Assembly: GCA_015179125.1 (NCBI GenBank)
Contig: WHVA01000055.1
Span: 277,926-341,925 of the forward strand
Reading direction: 5' to 3'
DNA length: 64,000 nt
DNA from: Gautieria morchelliformis
Taxonomy: Eukaryota; Basidiomycota; Agaricomycetes; Gomphales; Gomphaceae
The notes under the pieces are model-generated. The model made no database searches and was not told the DNA's origin. It saw nothing but the letters and a program-made list of their open reading frames with translations. Numbering within the stretch: the first letter of the stretch is position 1; each line of letters opens with the position of its first letter. Below are positions 1 to 9,721 of the stretch, piece by piece. Made by a program: the position numbers and the translations under genes.

Positions 1-2227
1 CGACGGTTTCTCCAAAGATCTTGTCCTTGACGATCAAGTCAATGAGGTATTTCTTTTTGAGGTGAAACACCCGCGACACCAGGTCAGGTCTGTCCTGAGC
101 AGTTTGTCCAGGGAGCAACTCGGCCACTATCTCATCCCACTTTGGATTGGCAGTCATGGTAATAAATAAATCAGGGGGACCCTTCTTTGTTGTAATGGCC
201 AGGGAGTTCTGGCAGTTTTGATTCATGTCCCGTGTACTTCCTTGAAATGTCGCAGGCAGAATGACTTTTATGCCCAAGCTGTTTGCATCTCCCATGTCAT
301 TGTCCAAGCCTCCATATGAATCTACCATCTGGTTATACTGCTCAGCACGCAGAGTGTGTTGATTGGCCCTGATCCACCTCAGTCTGCTTTGCTCTGCAGC
401 AGCCCATGAGTCTACAATGTACTGCTGGAACAATTTGCCACCACGCAGGAGTGTTGTAGGTTCTCTCGCTCTCTGGAACAGACGATACGCATGGTACTGT
501 ATTTGGGTGACCTGTGTCCGTCTGTTTGGATTGGGATTGGCCTGCCGAGCACGCTCTGGCTCATGATAAGGAATATCTGGTTCCCATCCCAACTCTCCCT
601 TGGGAAAGAGCAAGACATAGTGCAGAGAGGCATAGTTTGCATTGGTATCCAATACCCTTCTGAAACGTCCACCTCTGAGCTGGACAATAATATCCCTAGG
701 TCCAGGGTCGATGCCATCTCCAGGAAGAACGACTGCAATCTCATCTGCAGTTGGGACATTATATCTCCTAGGATCCCTGTGTGCCCTGTATGTGAGCCTT
801 GCCTGGATGTCACCATTCTGTTCTTGAGCTCTGAGCCTCTCAGCTGCTTGTTTATATGTGCGCACATGAGGATTGCATAGCAGGAGCATTTCCTGCAAGT
901 CTCCCATGATAGTTGGAGACAGACGCTCGTTACGATTTTTTCTCTTTGCCAAAGCCAGTGCAGGATCATATATGTAAAGCTGGGCATACTTTGGATCGTC
1001 TTCATTGTCAGGGAGGAGAGAGCCATGGAGATGATACAGTTCACCCTGTAGCTTGAGCACATATGGACCACGACCCTCCCGAAGCAAATCTTGGTCAAAG
1101 TTGGCCCCCACAGAAGTGAATGCAAATGCAGCATTATACTGCCTGATATTCTGGCGAAATCCTTTTGCCTCAGGGTCCTGGCCTTCTAAGAGCTGTTTCA
1201 ATGGCTGAGGGGGCTCTGGCAGGTCTTCCAGCTGCACCTTTCCTTCCATACAGCAATCACCAAACCTGGGTCGCACATTTGAGGATTTCTGCAGGCGTTC
1301 TGCCATCCAGTGTAATGCTCCACAGTCAGGGCAGGGAATAACCATGGGACCCAGATCATGACGCAGCACATCTGCCTCGATTATTCTAGAGCGACCGAGT
1401 GGAATAAAAGGAGGAGGTCGCTGAGGACGCTGCCGAGGCATAGGGAGTGGCTGAGGAGGCTGAGGAGGTGCAGGGAGTGGCTGAGGAGGCTGTGGAGGTG
1501 CAGGGAGAGGCTGAGGAGGTGCAGGGAACATCTGGGGAGGCTGAGGAGGTGCAGGGAGTGGCTGAGGAGGCTGAGGAGGTGCAGGGAGTCGCTGAAGAGG
1601 CCGCAAAAGCGCAGGGAGTAGCGGAGGCATTGGTCTTATTGCATTGGCCTGAGCACGCAATGCTGCCACTCCTGCAGAACCTACTACAGGAGGAGGCGCT
1701 GGTTGTACAGATGCAGGCCTGTGCCTTCCCAAAGGCCGCAATGCAGCTGCCTGAGCACGCAAGTCTGCAATGGCTGCTGAACCTACTATAGGAGCTGGCT
1801 GTACAGGGTCTGGCCTATTTCTTCTCAGGGGCTGTAATGGTGGGATAACTGCTAACTGAGCATGAAGGGCTGCCACCTGCTCTCCAGGACTGAGATTAGG
1901 AGGACGTGATGAGGGTGCCAGCATGGGCAGACGTGAAGAGGGTGCAAGCATAGGAGGACGTGATGGCCCGGCCACAGGTTGTTGAAAAGGATCAGCGACA
2001 TTGCTTCTAGGAGGAGGGTGAGGGATGGCAAAAGGCTGTGGGGGAGGGGGTGGCTGGTCCTGAGCTCTGACAGCAGCAGCAGCAAGCGCACGTGCTCTCC
2101 GATCAGTGGGCGATGTCATATGACCCTCCTGCTCCTCCCTTGCCCTTTCACGCTCCTGCTGACGATTTCTCTCTGGAGTAGATGGATACCTGAGAAATGC
2201 AGGTATAAGCTTAGAGGAACAATCAAG
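1..2227 (-). CDS. Helitron Rep-helicase, N-terminal part, runs off the window edge
   Basis: One reading frame stays open on the minus strand from 2227 to base 1, with no stop in the window. The first ~280 residues are rich in Pro, Ala and Gln and contain two related blocks of the type GSAAIADLRAQAAALRP. A CPDCGALHW motif follows near 1310-1335, then the Helitron-like N-terminal domain, with QQYIVDSWAAAEQSRLRW near 370-425 and PDLFITMTANPKWDEI near 125-172. In Helitrons this protein is the rolling-circle replication initiator joined to a helicase; the catalytic HUH, tyrosine and helicase parts would lie left of base 1. A stop at 2228-2230 and acceptor-like sites near 2190 and 2228 suggest an upstream intron, so the true start is unknown. 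No stop or frameshift is visible in over 2 kb, so it may be young. Confidence 0.85.
1441..1620 (+). repeat. Tandem repeats coding for a Pro/Gln-rich tract in the Helitron protein
   Basis: Imperfect units built from CAGGGAGTGGCTGAGGAGG are repeated five to six times. Read on the minus strand in the Helitron frame they give a repeated PAPPQPPQPL pattern. The tract lies between the low-complexity N-terminus and the CPDC motif, so it is probably a flexible linker. Unit number is likely to vary between copies. Confidence 0.7.
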
Positions 2228-2283
2228 CTACCAGAATTCAACTTACATTTGCAAGCAGATGCTGTTGTTGTTAATTTATCTTG

Positions 2284-2502
2284 GGCAAAGTCAGGGGAAT
2301 TTATTAATTTCTAATTAAATAAATGTCAGACAGCTCACACCAGACCACCGAGAAATACATACATACCCAGGAAGGGACAGGTAATTGTTTGTTAAGCAAA
2401 GTCAAGGGAATTTATTAATTTCTATTTAAAATAAAATAAATAAATGTCAGATGGCTCACACCAGACCACAGAGAAATATATACATACCAAGGAAGGGACA
2501 GG
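2284..2502. repeat. Tandem duplication of about 100 bp
   Basis: The stretch 2284-2381 is repeated, with small changes and an A-rich insertion, at 2394-2502. Shared anchors are TTTATTAATTTCTA, AAATAAATGTCAGA, CTCACACCAGACCAC and GGAAGGGACAGG. It lies just upstream of the open Helitron frame and may be its intron or 5' flank. A (GGTCCT)n run follows at about 2567-2593. Confidence 0.7.
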
Positions 2503-2869
2503 GAAATTGATTGATGAAAATATCCAAGTCTTCTTCGGCTATGCAACTGGAATAATTCCAGTAAAAGGTCCTGGTCCTGGTCCTGGTCCTGGGAGATGTC
2601 TTCTTCAGCCACCAGTAGTGCAAGTCAACACTAAGAGAACTGCAATGCAATTGTAGCTCCCTCTAAGGCAGCCTGGGATGACTACCTGGCTCCTTAGCAG
2701 AGAAAAAGCTGCCCCACTGAAGAGGTCAACCCCAATAGTTCAGAGCAGAGATCTCCCTGGGAAGAGATCTTTTGTAGTCTACACTATATAGGCTATCTAT
2801 TGTTTCACTCTCACACAATTTTATTCTATCTAGTAGGCAGAGAGGAGAGGAGGGTGGTGGAGTGCGCAG

Positions 2870-2978
2870 ATGCGGCTGCGCAGCGTTCTGCCAGCGCAGC
2901 GCTGCTTTGAGCGCCTGAGCCGGCAGACAAACATAAACCGCAGCCGCGAGCGCGCTCCAGAACGCTGCGCAGCCGCAT
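2870..2978. repeat. GC-rich 21-bp perfect inverted repeat
   Basis: Bases 2870-2890 are the exact reverse complement of 2958-2978, separated by 67 nt. The surrounding GC-rich island (about 2860-3090) contrasts with AT-rich flanks. It could fold into a long stem upstream of the Helitron gene. I see no coding pattern that would explain it. Confidence 0.7.
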
Positions 2979-4295
2979 TGAGCGCTGGAGCCAGAAGACT
3001 GGCGCAAACCGGCAGCCCGGCATGATCCGGTTTGGGCCAGCTGCGCCACTCGCGTCCTTGGCTCACGGCTGCGCCGCTCGCGTCCGATTGGCCAGCTGAC
3101 TAAGGCTGACATAAAACCTGACATAAGCTCGACGCCCACAACCCACCGAGGCGCTTTCATATAGTGTAATATTGCATATATCTGATTCATATCCAGATTT
3201 GTGCTTACAATTACTTTGGCCACTACTATCACAATGAAGGTACAGCTACTTCTAAACCTGTTGAGATTCAGAGTTTATTTGGTATTGTCTCACAATTTAG
3301 GTGCTAAGGGTATGTAAGGTATTGATCATGGTAATAATAAAATGGCTAATAGCAGCTCCTTTGTGGTATAAATCCAAGCCTTGCTGGCCTCTTAGACACT
3401 CTTCAGAACAGGTATATTCTCATCAAGTTAAGAAGAAAGACATGACTGTACTAACAGTGCACATACAGCTTGTCAGTAATTGTCATCTGCCACTTCCACC
3501 TACCTCTCCAAGGGAGACACAGTCAACTTCACAGCCCCTCATTACCTACTCTTTCATTCTCTACCTTCCAAGCTGCCGGACATAGTATTCACACTGCCAT
3601 AGTGGCTGAATTTGGGAACCCACCCTTGAGCCAAGTTTCTAGTACTGAGGCCTTGGAGGATGATGTGGCTGTTCAGGAAAGCCAGCATGAAGAGGCTGGG
3701 CCTGCTGGGATAGAGTTGGATGAGTTTCCTTGGGCAACAGGATTTCCTGGAGCTGTCGAAATGGCAGGGCCTATTGTTTCTGGTGAGAGGTTAGTGTCTC
3801 CTTCAGGCACTGGTTAATGGCTTGGTAGAGTCCAGAATAACAGCACAGTTTGATGACAGCATCAAAGCTAATGCATCATAACTGCAATTCCAATATAAAC
3901 CCCCCAGCAATCAAGATGCAGAGGCTTTATTAACTATCCTATTCTCATCTTTCCAATCTACCAATCTATTGCAGTGCTCTGCAATTAGTTGCCATAGAAT
4001 ATTTGGCTATCTACACCCTCTGCCCACCATAACATCAAAAAACCATTATATATGCTATGATTCTTCAAATTTGACTGTGTTTGTAATTTATTATTACTTC
4101 ATGAAAATATTGATCATACATTTTTGCTATGAGTGAGTGCACTGTGTACAGATTCCTCGGCTTTGGTACTCGCTTGGGAACCCTTGGGTTGTCTCGGCTT
4201 TCCTTGGTTTCCCTTCATACTTGTCCATCACCCCTGATTCCCCTTCTTAGTTAGGAGGATAATCAAAAAGGTCATGTGACTCAGCATATATGAGT
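2979..4295. other. Stretch without a recognisable gene
   Basis: Open frames here are short and show no family motif. About 4140-4250 resembles 33360-33460, with shared CACTTGGGAA/CGCTTGGGAA and CATCACCCCTGAT(G/T)CC words, suggesting a dispersed repeat. Bases 4245-4292 match the reverse complement of 19733-19779. Confidence 0.5.
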
Positions 4296-4392
4296 ATTCC
4301 AGTTTCAACTGTGCAAGGCTAGGATGAGAGCTGTGAGGGTTGGGCTGAGGTGAGTTGGACTCACCGGTTGTGTGGAGCAGGGTCACCACTCA
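4296..4392. repeat. 97-bp direct repeat, copy 1
   Basis: This segment recurs with about ten substitutions at 4759-4855. Both copies contain AGGATGAGAG, GGGTTGGGCTGAGGTGAGT and CTCACCGGTTG, and both end at GGTCACC(A/G)CTCA. Equal length without gaps suggests a single duplication, or two ends of one element about 560 bp long. No coding content was recognised between the copies. Confidence 0.8.
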
Positions 4393-4758
4393 GGTGGGCG
4401 GGACCTTGCTCGGCTGCTGCTCTTGTCACGGCCTGTGTAGGATGTGTACTATGTCTGATTATTATGCTGATGTCCTTTAATGTATCTGTGTCTAACTACT
4501 GGCTATTACGATGTGTATCGGTTGCTATCCTGCTGAGGGCATAAGTGAGATGCCGCCCCGGATTGCTGTTCATTCTCGGGGCTCGGATGGTGTGGGCGGC
4601 TGGGTAGAAAGGAATTTTAAGGAATGGATACTTGAGCGAAAGAGAGTGGATGTGATTCTTGAGCGAGTGGGTGGTGCAGAGAGAAAACTGGTGCGTGTTG
4701 AGATGCCAGCGGCTGCGCTCAACTGAACACTTAGTGCTGGTTCACTGGCACCTCTCTC

Positions 4759-4855
4759 ATTCCAGTTTCGACTATGCAAGGCCAGGATGAGAGTTGTGAG
4801 GGTTGGGCTGAGGTGAGTCAGACTCACCGGTTGCGCGGAGCAGGGTCACCGCTCA
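4759..4855. repeat. 97-bp direct repeat, copy 2
   Basis: Partner of 4296-4392. The two copies bracket 366 nt with no recognised gene. Sequences after the copies diverge at once, which marks sharp repeat edges. Confidence 0.8.
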
Positions 4856-5000
4856 CCCATCGCTGCGCCACCCGTGGCGCCTCTGCAATGTGCTCCCCAA
4901 CCCGGCGCAGCTACACTGGCCTCTCGTCTAGCATGCTCAGATGTCTTGATGTTATCTGCTTGAATGCTCTGATGTAGGCCTCGTATGCTAGCTATTTCCA

Positions 5001-5410
5001 TCACCCGGCAGATGCACTATCTTGGGGCTCACTCCCTGTGCCAGATAGAAGGAGGCACCGCCTATTCTGAAAGAGTGTCCAAATGCTGTTCCCCAGCCCC
5101 ATGTGCCAAGGACACTGTTGATTCACTCTAGTGCTCTCACTTTGATTATGGGCCCGACATACCCTTTGGAGTCTCCAGGATAACAGTGGGTCGCTTGGGG
5201 TGGCTGGTACAATGGTGGCTAGGTTCCTTAATGCTTGTAGTGGGCACAAGTCTCCCTGTGCTACCATGAACACTGTGTCTCCCCAGGGCTGGCAGTTTTG
5301 GCTGATTGTAGGTCCAGTCATGCATATGGTTTTCCATCGTTGTCCCTGCTCAGCAGGGGGTCGCACCTCTTTAAGTGCTTGCCACCGTCAAAGGAGCTTC
5401 ATGCTGCAAC
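5001..5410 (-). pseudogene. Tyrosine recombinase relic (Crypton/DIRS-type)
   Basis: Minus-strand translation gives a C-terminal tyrosine-recombinase signature split over frames. GDTVFMVAQGDLCPLQAL with a following ATPSDPLLSW (about 5170-5290) matches the segment before the catalytic box. Further down, in another frame, GHSFRIGGASFYLAQGVSP (about 5015-5075) matches the HxxR box, with H and R present. The final Tyr and the GRW motif are not readable. In Agaricomycetes such enzymes mobilise Crypton or DIRS-like elements by breaking and rejoining DNA. At least one frameshift and stops upstream make it a pseudogene. The exact superfamily is uncertain. Confidence 0.65.
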
Positions 5411-6330
5411 AGAGACTTTGCCAAACCTCATCATGCCCCAGAACGCGCACGTGGCCACAGCCCATATGCATGCATTGAATGGGGTGGCGATTGCCAATGT
5501 CACCCTCAGTGCTTTGAGCATGCATGTGGTGGCCATGTCAGAAAATCCTGAATTACCTGGTCAGGCCTGTCGGCCTGATCCAGCTGTCAGTATCCTGAAA
5601 GGGCCTGATCAAGCGCTGCAATTACATGGCCAACCAATGTTTCCAGCTCCCTTAAGGTAGTACAACTCTGCCTTATACTACTCTCCATATTGTAATGTTA
5701 TTTCCCATTGTAAAGCGTGCAAAATACTGAGTGTTTGACCAAGTGTCAATGTTTAGTCACACATCACAGACTAGCCTTGGCACTACCCAGACACAGAGGC
5801 ATATTTCACAAGCATGCCCTTTATTAATACTCATTGACTTGAGACTAAGTCACAACTTAAGATATATATATTAGGGAAATACTAAGGAATATTACAATAA
5901 TACTAAAATCTATCGACAGGTGGGGTGCACATGCACATGATGTTAAGCTTTCAGAGCAGACCTTGAGAGTTAACTTTGTGTTTGTCTGAGCTCTGTCAAA
6001 CATGTAAGGAAATCTAACTACGCTGGCCTGACTTAAATATCTTGAGAGCAAGCTTACTAATGTTCTAGTAGCTTCTAGCGCTTGTGTACTCCAACACATG
6101 AGATGTGCTGCAGCCTCACATGTGTATGGGGGGAGGTATGTGGGCATCACATGTTGTGGTGGTGCTGTGAGGGTGGAGGGGAGGTGAGTGGTGCACATTG
6201 GGGTGGGAAGTGGCATCACATGCTGGGATGGTGGCACATGTTCATAGAGGTGTAATGGCATATGTATGCATATGCATACAGGTGGAGGTGGAGGCAAGTA
6301 GGGAGGTGTACGTGTGTTCATGTGTGGTGT
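5411..6330. other. Stretch without a recognisable gene
   Basis: Upstream of the recombinase relic the minus strand contains several stops and no clear motif. From about 6120 the sequence becomes GGTGG-rich and grades into the minisatellite. Confidence 0.5.
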
Positions 6331-6525
6331 ACATGGAGGTGGTGTACGTGGAGGTGGTGTACGTGGAGGTGGTGTACGTGGAGGTGGTGTACATGGAGGT
6401 GGTGTACGTGGAGGTGGTGTACATGGAGGTGGTATACATGGAGGTGGTGTACGTGGAGGTGGTGTACATGGAGGTGGTATACATGGAGGTGGTGTATGTG
6501 GAGGTGGTATATGTGAAGGTGGTGT
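6331..6525. repeat. Minisatellite, 13 units of 15 bp
   Basis: Thirteen head-to-tail units of the form AC(G/A)TGGAGGTGGT(G/A)T fill 6331-6525 exactly, with only scattered transitions. Because 15 is a multiple of three, all frames stay open and give artificial Val/Gly/Trp or Pro/Thr-rich peptides; I do not regard these as genes. Degenerate GGAGGTGG words continue to about 6735. Confidence 0.9.
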
Positions 6526-6749
6526 TGTCATTGTCATCCATGTGCATGCTGGGGTGTATGGAGGTGGTGCATGTGAAGACTGGGGGTGGAGGTGGAAGTG
6601 GCAGTGTCATCGTGTGCATATGCAGTAAGTGTGGAGGTTGTTGGGGGTGGAGGTGGCCATGTTGTCATCATCACACATGCATGTGGGGGTGTATGTAGGT
6701 GGTGCACATGGAGATCATCAGGTGGAGGTGGAGGGTTGTGGCTGGAGTC

Positions 6750-7190
6750 TGTAAGGGCAACCCACATGCATCGCAGGGATCACACAATCACATGAGCTGA
6801 CAGAGGGGAAATCCAAAGTATATACATAAATAGGCAGAATACACAATAAAAGGGTTTCTCGCCTGACAGAGGGGAAATCTGGAGAGAAAAGTATAAGGAT
6901 CCCTACTGCCAGTGTGCCTACATTACATTACACTCAACCACAGTCAGGGGCATCACTCGGTACTCACCAGTGACCCTGCCTTCCCCTGGCCTCCCTGACC
7001 CCTGGATGCTGTGTGCTATGTGAGACACTTCACTTCTGATATTGTTCCAAAAGTGGAAGTATGGAAGTAGGGTAGAGGTGGAGAAGTGAGTGGAGCTGGC
7101 AGAAGTGCTTCTGGAAGTGGAAGCAGAAATCAGAGCAAGTGGAAATTGGAGCAGTGTCAGAACTGGAAAAGGAGGTGTCCCCTGATATCA
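6750..7190 (-). mobile_element. G1 Gypsy LTR, minus orientation, apparently solo
   Basis: Read on the minus strand it starts TGATATCAGGGGACACC and ends TTGCCCTTACA, matching the LTR at 7420-7830 and the split LTR at 16560-19534. Shared inner landmarks are TTCCAGTTC, the words GGGAGGCC and ACTTTTCTCT, and GATTTCCCCT. No gag or pol adjoins it on the same strand. Five-base flanks GAGTC and GCCAG do not match, so no target duplication is left. Confidence 0.75.
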
Positions 7191-7419
7191 GCCAGACTTG
7201 AAGAATAACATTATACAGTGGACCCAAGCCTGATCCAACTGGAAGAGGTCTTCACAAAAAAAATACAAGGCAATGGTATTGAGGAAGGCTTGCCTTTGTT
7301 GAAGTCAAATGGAGTTCCTGGCTTGATCCTTATATGACTGGGCCTCAATTCTGGTCTCCCAACAGCTTCTAACTTCCAAGCCCCTCAGACTCCTCACTGT
7401 GCACTGCTTCTCTTCTCAG

Positions 7420-7830
7420 TGATGTCAGGGGGACCCACTCCTGATGGTATTTCTGGCCTCAGCCTCAATCCCGACCTGAGGTCTGGAACCAACCCGAGCA
7501 CCTTCTGAGGGCCAAGCTGAGTTCTCGAACCTTCAGCCTCAGCAACCATCCCACAGTGGTGCCAAGGTTGTGGGTTGAGTCATGTGTGTTAGGTGAGTGC
7601 CGTGGAGGTTACAGACTTGTGTCAGGAGTGGAGGGGGTGTCCCTGAGTTTGATCAGCGGCATGAAGTCTATAGGTAGTGTGCTGGTAGTGAAGATCCTTA
7701 GCTTTTCCTCTTTGGATCCTCCTCTACCAGGTGAGTTGTATGTCATGTGGATAGCTCTTGATCATACTTATTTAGATCCTCCTCTACCAGACTGCATGAC
7801 TTCTGCTGTCTAGGTAGAGTTGCCCTTACA
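7420..7830 (+). mobile_element. G1 Gypsy LTR, plus orientation (possible 5' LTR)
   Basis: The segment begins TGATGTCAGGGGGACC and ends TTGCCCTTACA, like the 3' LTR at 16560-19534. If it is the 5' LTR of the G1 element, then gag, protease and the first half of reverse transcriptase have been lost between it and 8225. The next 75 bases hold a gag piece in the opposite orientation, so rearrangement rather than simple deletion is likely. Confidence 0.75.
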
Positions 7831-7839
7831 GGTGAGATG

Positions 7840-7915
7840 TCTGTTAGCCTGTTGTCTAACTTTGCCAAAATAGTGTTTCTATCACATTGGCCTTCATCTG
7901 GCTAGTCCACACTCT
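7840..7915 (-). pseudogene. Inverted fragment of G1 gag N-terminus
   Basis: The reverse complement reads MKANVIET then LAKLD with gaps. This parallels MKTDVIETALQIILAKLD in the better-preserved minus-strand gag piece at 59817-60267. It lies directly after a plus-strand LTR, so its orientation is opposite to that expected. Stretch 7916-8224 shows nothing recognisable. Confidence 0.5.
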
Positions 7916-8224
7916 ATATTCTGAATACACTGGGATGATCCATCTCAGAAATTCTCTAATAGTGGCTGTCAGGTCATTGCATACTTTGGAAATGTAAGAA
8001 TTACATGCTGGAAACACTACAAGGAACTAGTTACAATTTCCAAAACGTAAGAACATATCACTATCAATTAGGTCATTCAGATAGAACCTAGGTCTCATAT
8101 CAAATGTAGGAATCATATGGCAAGCTCTGACAATATATTTAAGCAAGACAAACCATATTCTTTCTCCTCATAAATATGGCAATTCTTCCAGAGGGTATGT
8201 GGTGTCCATTTGCTAGGTTTTAAC

Positions 8225-9160
8225 CATCGAATCACTGCAATATCCGGGTTTGTCAATTTCTACCGGCGGTTCATTAAGGACTTCTCCTGCCATGCCTGTG
8301 CCCTCTTTGACCTCACCAAGAAGGATGTTGGATGGTGGTGGTGGGAGGTGGAAGGCCTGCCTCCTTTGACAAACTCAAGGAGCTGATCACTTCTGCCCTG
8401 GTCCTGATCTTTCCCAACAACTCTTGCCCTTATTGAGTTGAGGTGGATTCTTCTGATGCAGCCACCGGAGCGATCTTGTCACAGCAGTCATTGGAAGATG
8501 GTGGGAGGTGGCATCCAATTGCCTTCTTCTCTAAAAGCCTTATTCTGGTCGAGCAGAACTATGAGATCCATAATAAAGAAATGCTGGCAATCATCTGAGC
8601 GCTGGAGGAGTGGCAACACTTCCTCAAGGGTGCTCTGCACCCGTTTGAGATCTGGACAGACCACAAGAACCTTGAGTACTTCTGCACATCCAAGAAGTTG
8701 AACCGACGACAAGTGCGGTGGTCCCTACACCTGTCCTGGTTCAACTTCATGCTCCACCACCACCCCGGCCGCACCATGGGCAAGCCCGATGCCCTATCCC
8801 ACCCCACAGATCATGGAAGTGGAAGCAGAGACAATGCTGACATGACATTGCTCTGCCCAAGCCTCTTTGCAATCCGTGCCCTCGAAGGAGTGACCGCAGT
8901 TGGGGCGGAAGTGGAAATGCTCTGGGACATCTGGAGGCAGTATAATGGAGAGAAGGAGGAATCGGTGGTGAAGGTGGTGGAGGAGCTGCAGAAAGGGCAC
9001 TCACGCTCTGTGCAGGCAGCGGAGTGGTCAGAATGTGATGGGTTGCTCCACTTCAGGGGCAAGGTCTATGTTCCGGATGGGGCGGACCTCCACCACCGCG
9101 TTGTGTCCCAACACCATGACACCCGGGTTGCAGGGCACATTGGCTGGAGCAATATCTCCA

Positions 9161-9166
<6 letters not shown>
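8225..9166 (+). pseudogene. G1 Gypsy pol fragment: end of RT, RNase H, start of integrase
   Basis: Translation in several frames gives FVNFYRRFIKDFSCHACAL (RT connection), then [16 protein letters not shown] RNase H sequence near 8640-8690, RRQVRWSLHLSWFNFMLHH, and the DTRVAGHI start of the integrase zinc region near 9120. Frames change several times and stops occur, so it cannot make a protein. After GHI the sequence jumps to codons reading LEQYLHL, so the integrase catalytic core was deleted before LINE-1 landed here. The last bases 9155-9166 are the left copy of the LINE-1 target duplication. Confidence 0.85.
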
Positions 9167-9192
<26 letters not shown>

Positions 9193-9193
9193 G
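9167..9193 (-). terminator. Poly(A) tail of LINE-1
   Basis: An uninterrupted T-run on the plus strand (A-run of the element) directly abuts the left target duplication, as expected for target-primed reverse transcription. The first few T bases cannot be assigned between tail and duplication. Confidence 0.9.
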
Positions 9194-9721
9194 TCATTTT
9201 ATTCGACCTCAGGATAAACCTATGATGGTCGCTACACACGCTGCACCTATGAAAGGTGGGCCTTTCCCCTCTCTCCCTGGGACTCCCAACCCCTGCGTCC
9301 TCAGTGGGCGGATGCACTGCCGACGAGCTCCATGCCCCCCGGCAGCCCGACTCCTTGAGTCGTTTTCCGCCCCCCTCTCTTGTGAGGTAAGGTACTCACT
9401 CTCCCGGGGTGGTCTATCCCTAACGTGTGTGGTCTAGCTTCGTAAGTGCTCGGCCGCCGAGGCGGTCTAGCACGACGGGAGTGAGCGCCGCAGGCAAAGA
9501 ATAAAAAGTGGTCCTAGGGTCTTCATGGTCTTGCTGCGACGAGTCGGTTCCCGCCGTTGCCCGAGCTTGTAAGGTGAGGGTGATATAGTATGATCATGTT
9601 CGTGTCGAAGAGCCGGTTGTACGTATCCGTGTCTAATAGAGGTCTTGTTGGTGCCCGAAACTCGTGCGTGTTACACTCCTCAGATGTGTTTCCCTGCCCT
9701 AGTTGGTGGGTTATCTCTCTG

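Noticed and set aside
412..1134. 240-residue minus-strand open frame in the Helitron region
   Set aside because: Another minus-strand frame is open over 2.2 kb and carries the Helitron motifs; this one is its shadow.
2726..3232. 168-residue minus-strand open frame
   Set aside because: It runs through the GC-rich inverted repeat and shows no domain or intron pattern.
6331..6525. Possible CRISPR-like array
   Set aside because: Units are contiguous 15-mers without spacers, in a eukaryotic context.
6198..6698. Several overlapping open frames with VEVVY, GGGVH or PPPRTP repeats
   Set aside because: They are translations of the 15-bp minisatellite, whose unit length keeps every frame open.
6750..7830. 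The two G1 LTRs at 6750-7190 and 7420-7830 as a pair flanking one element
   Set aside because: They point in opposite directions and only 229 bp lie between them.
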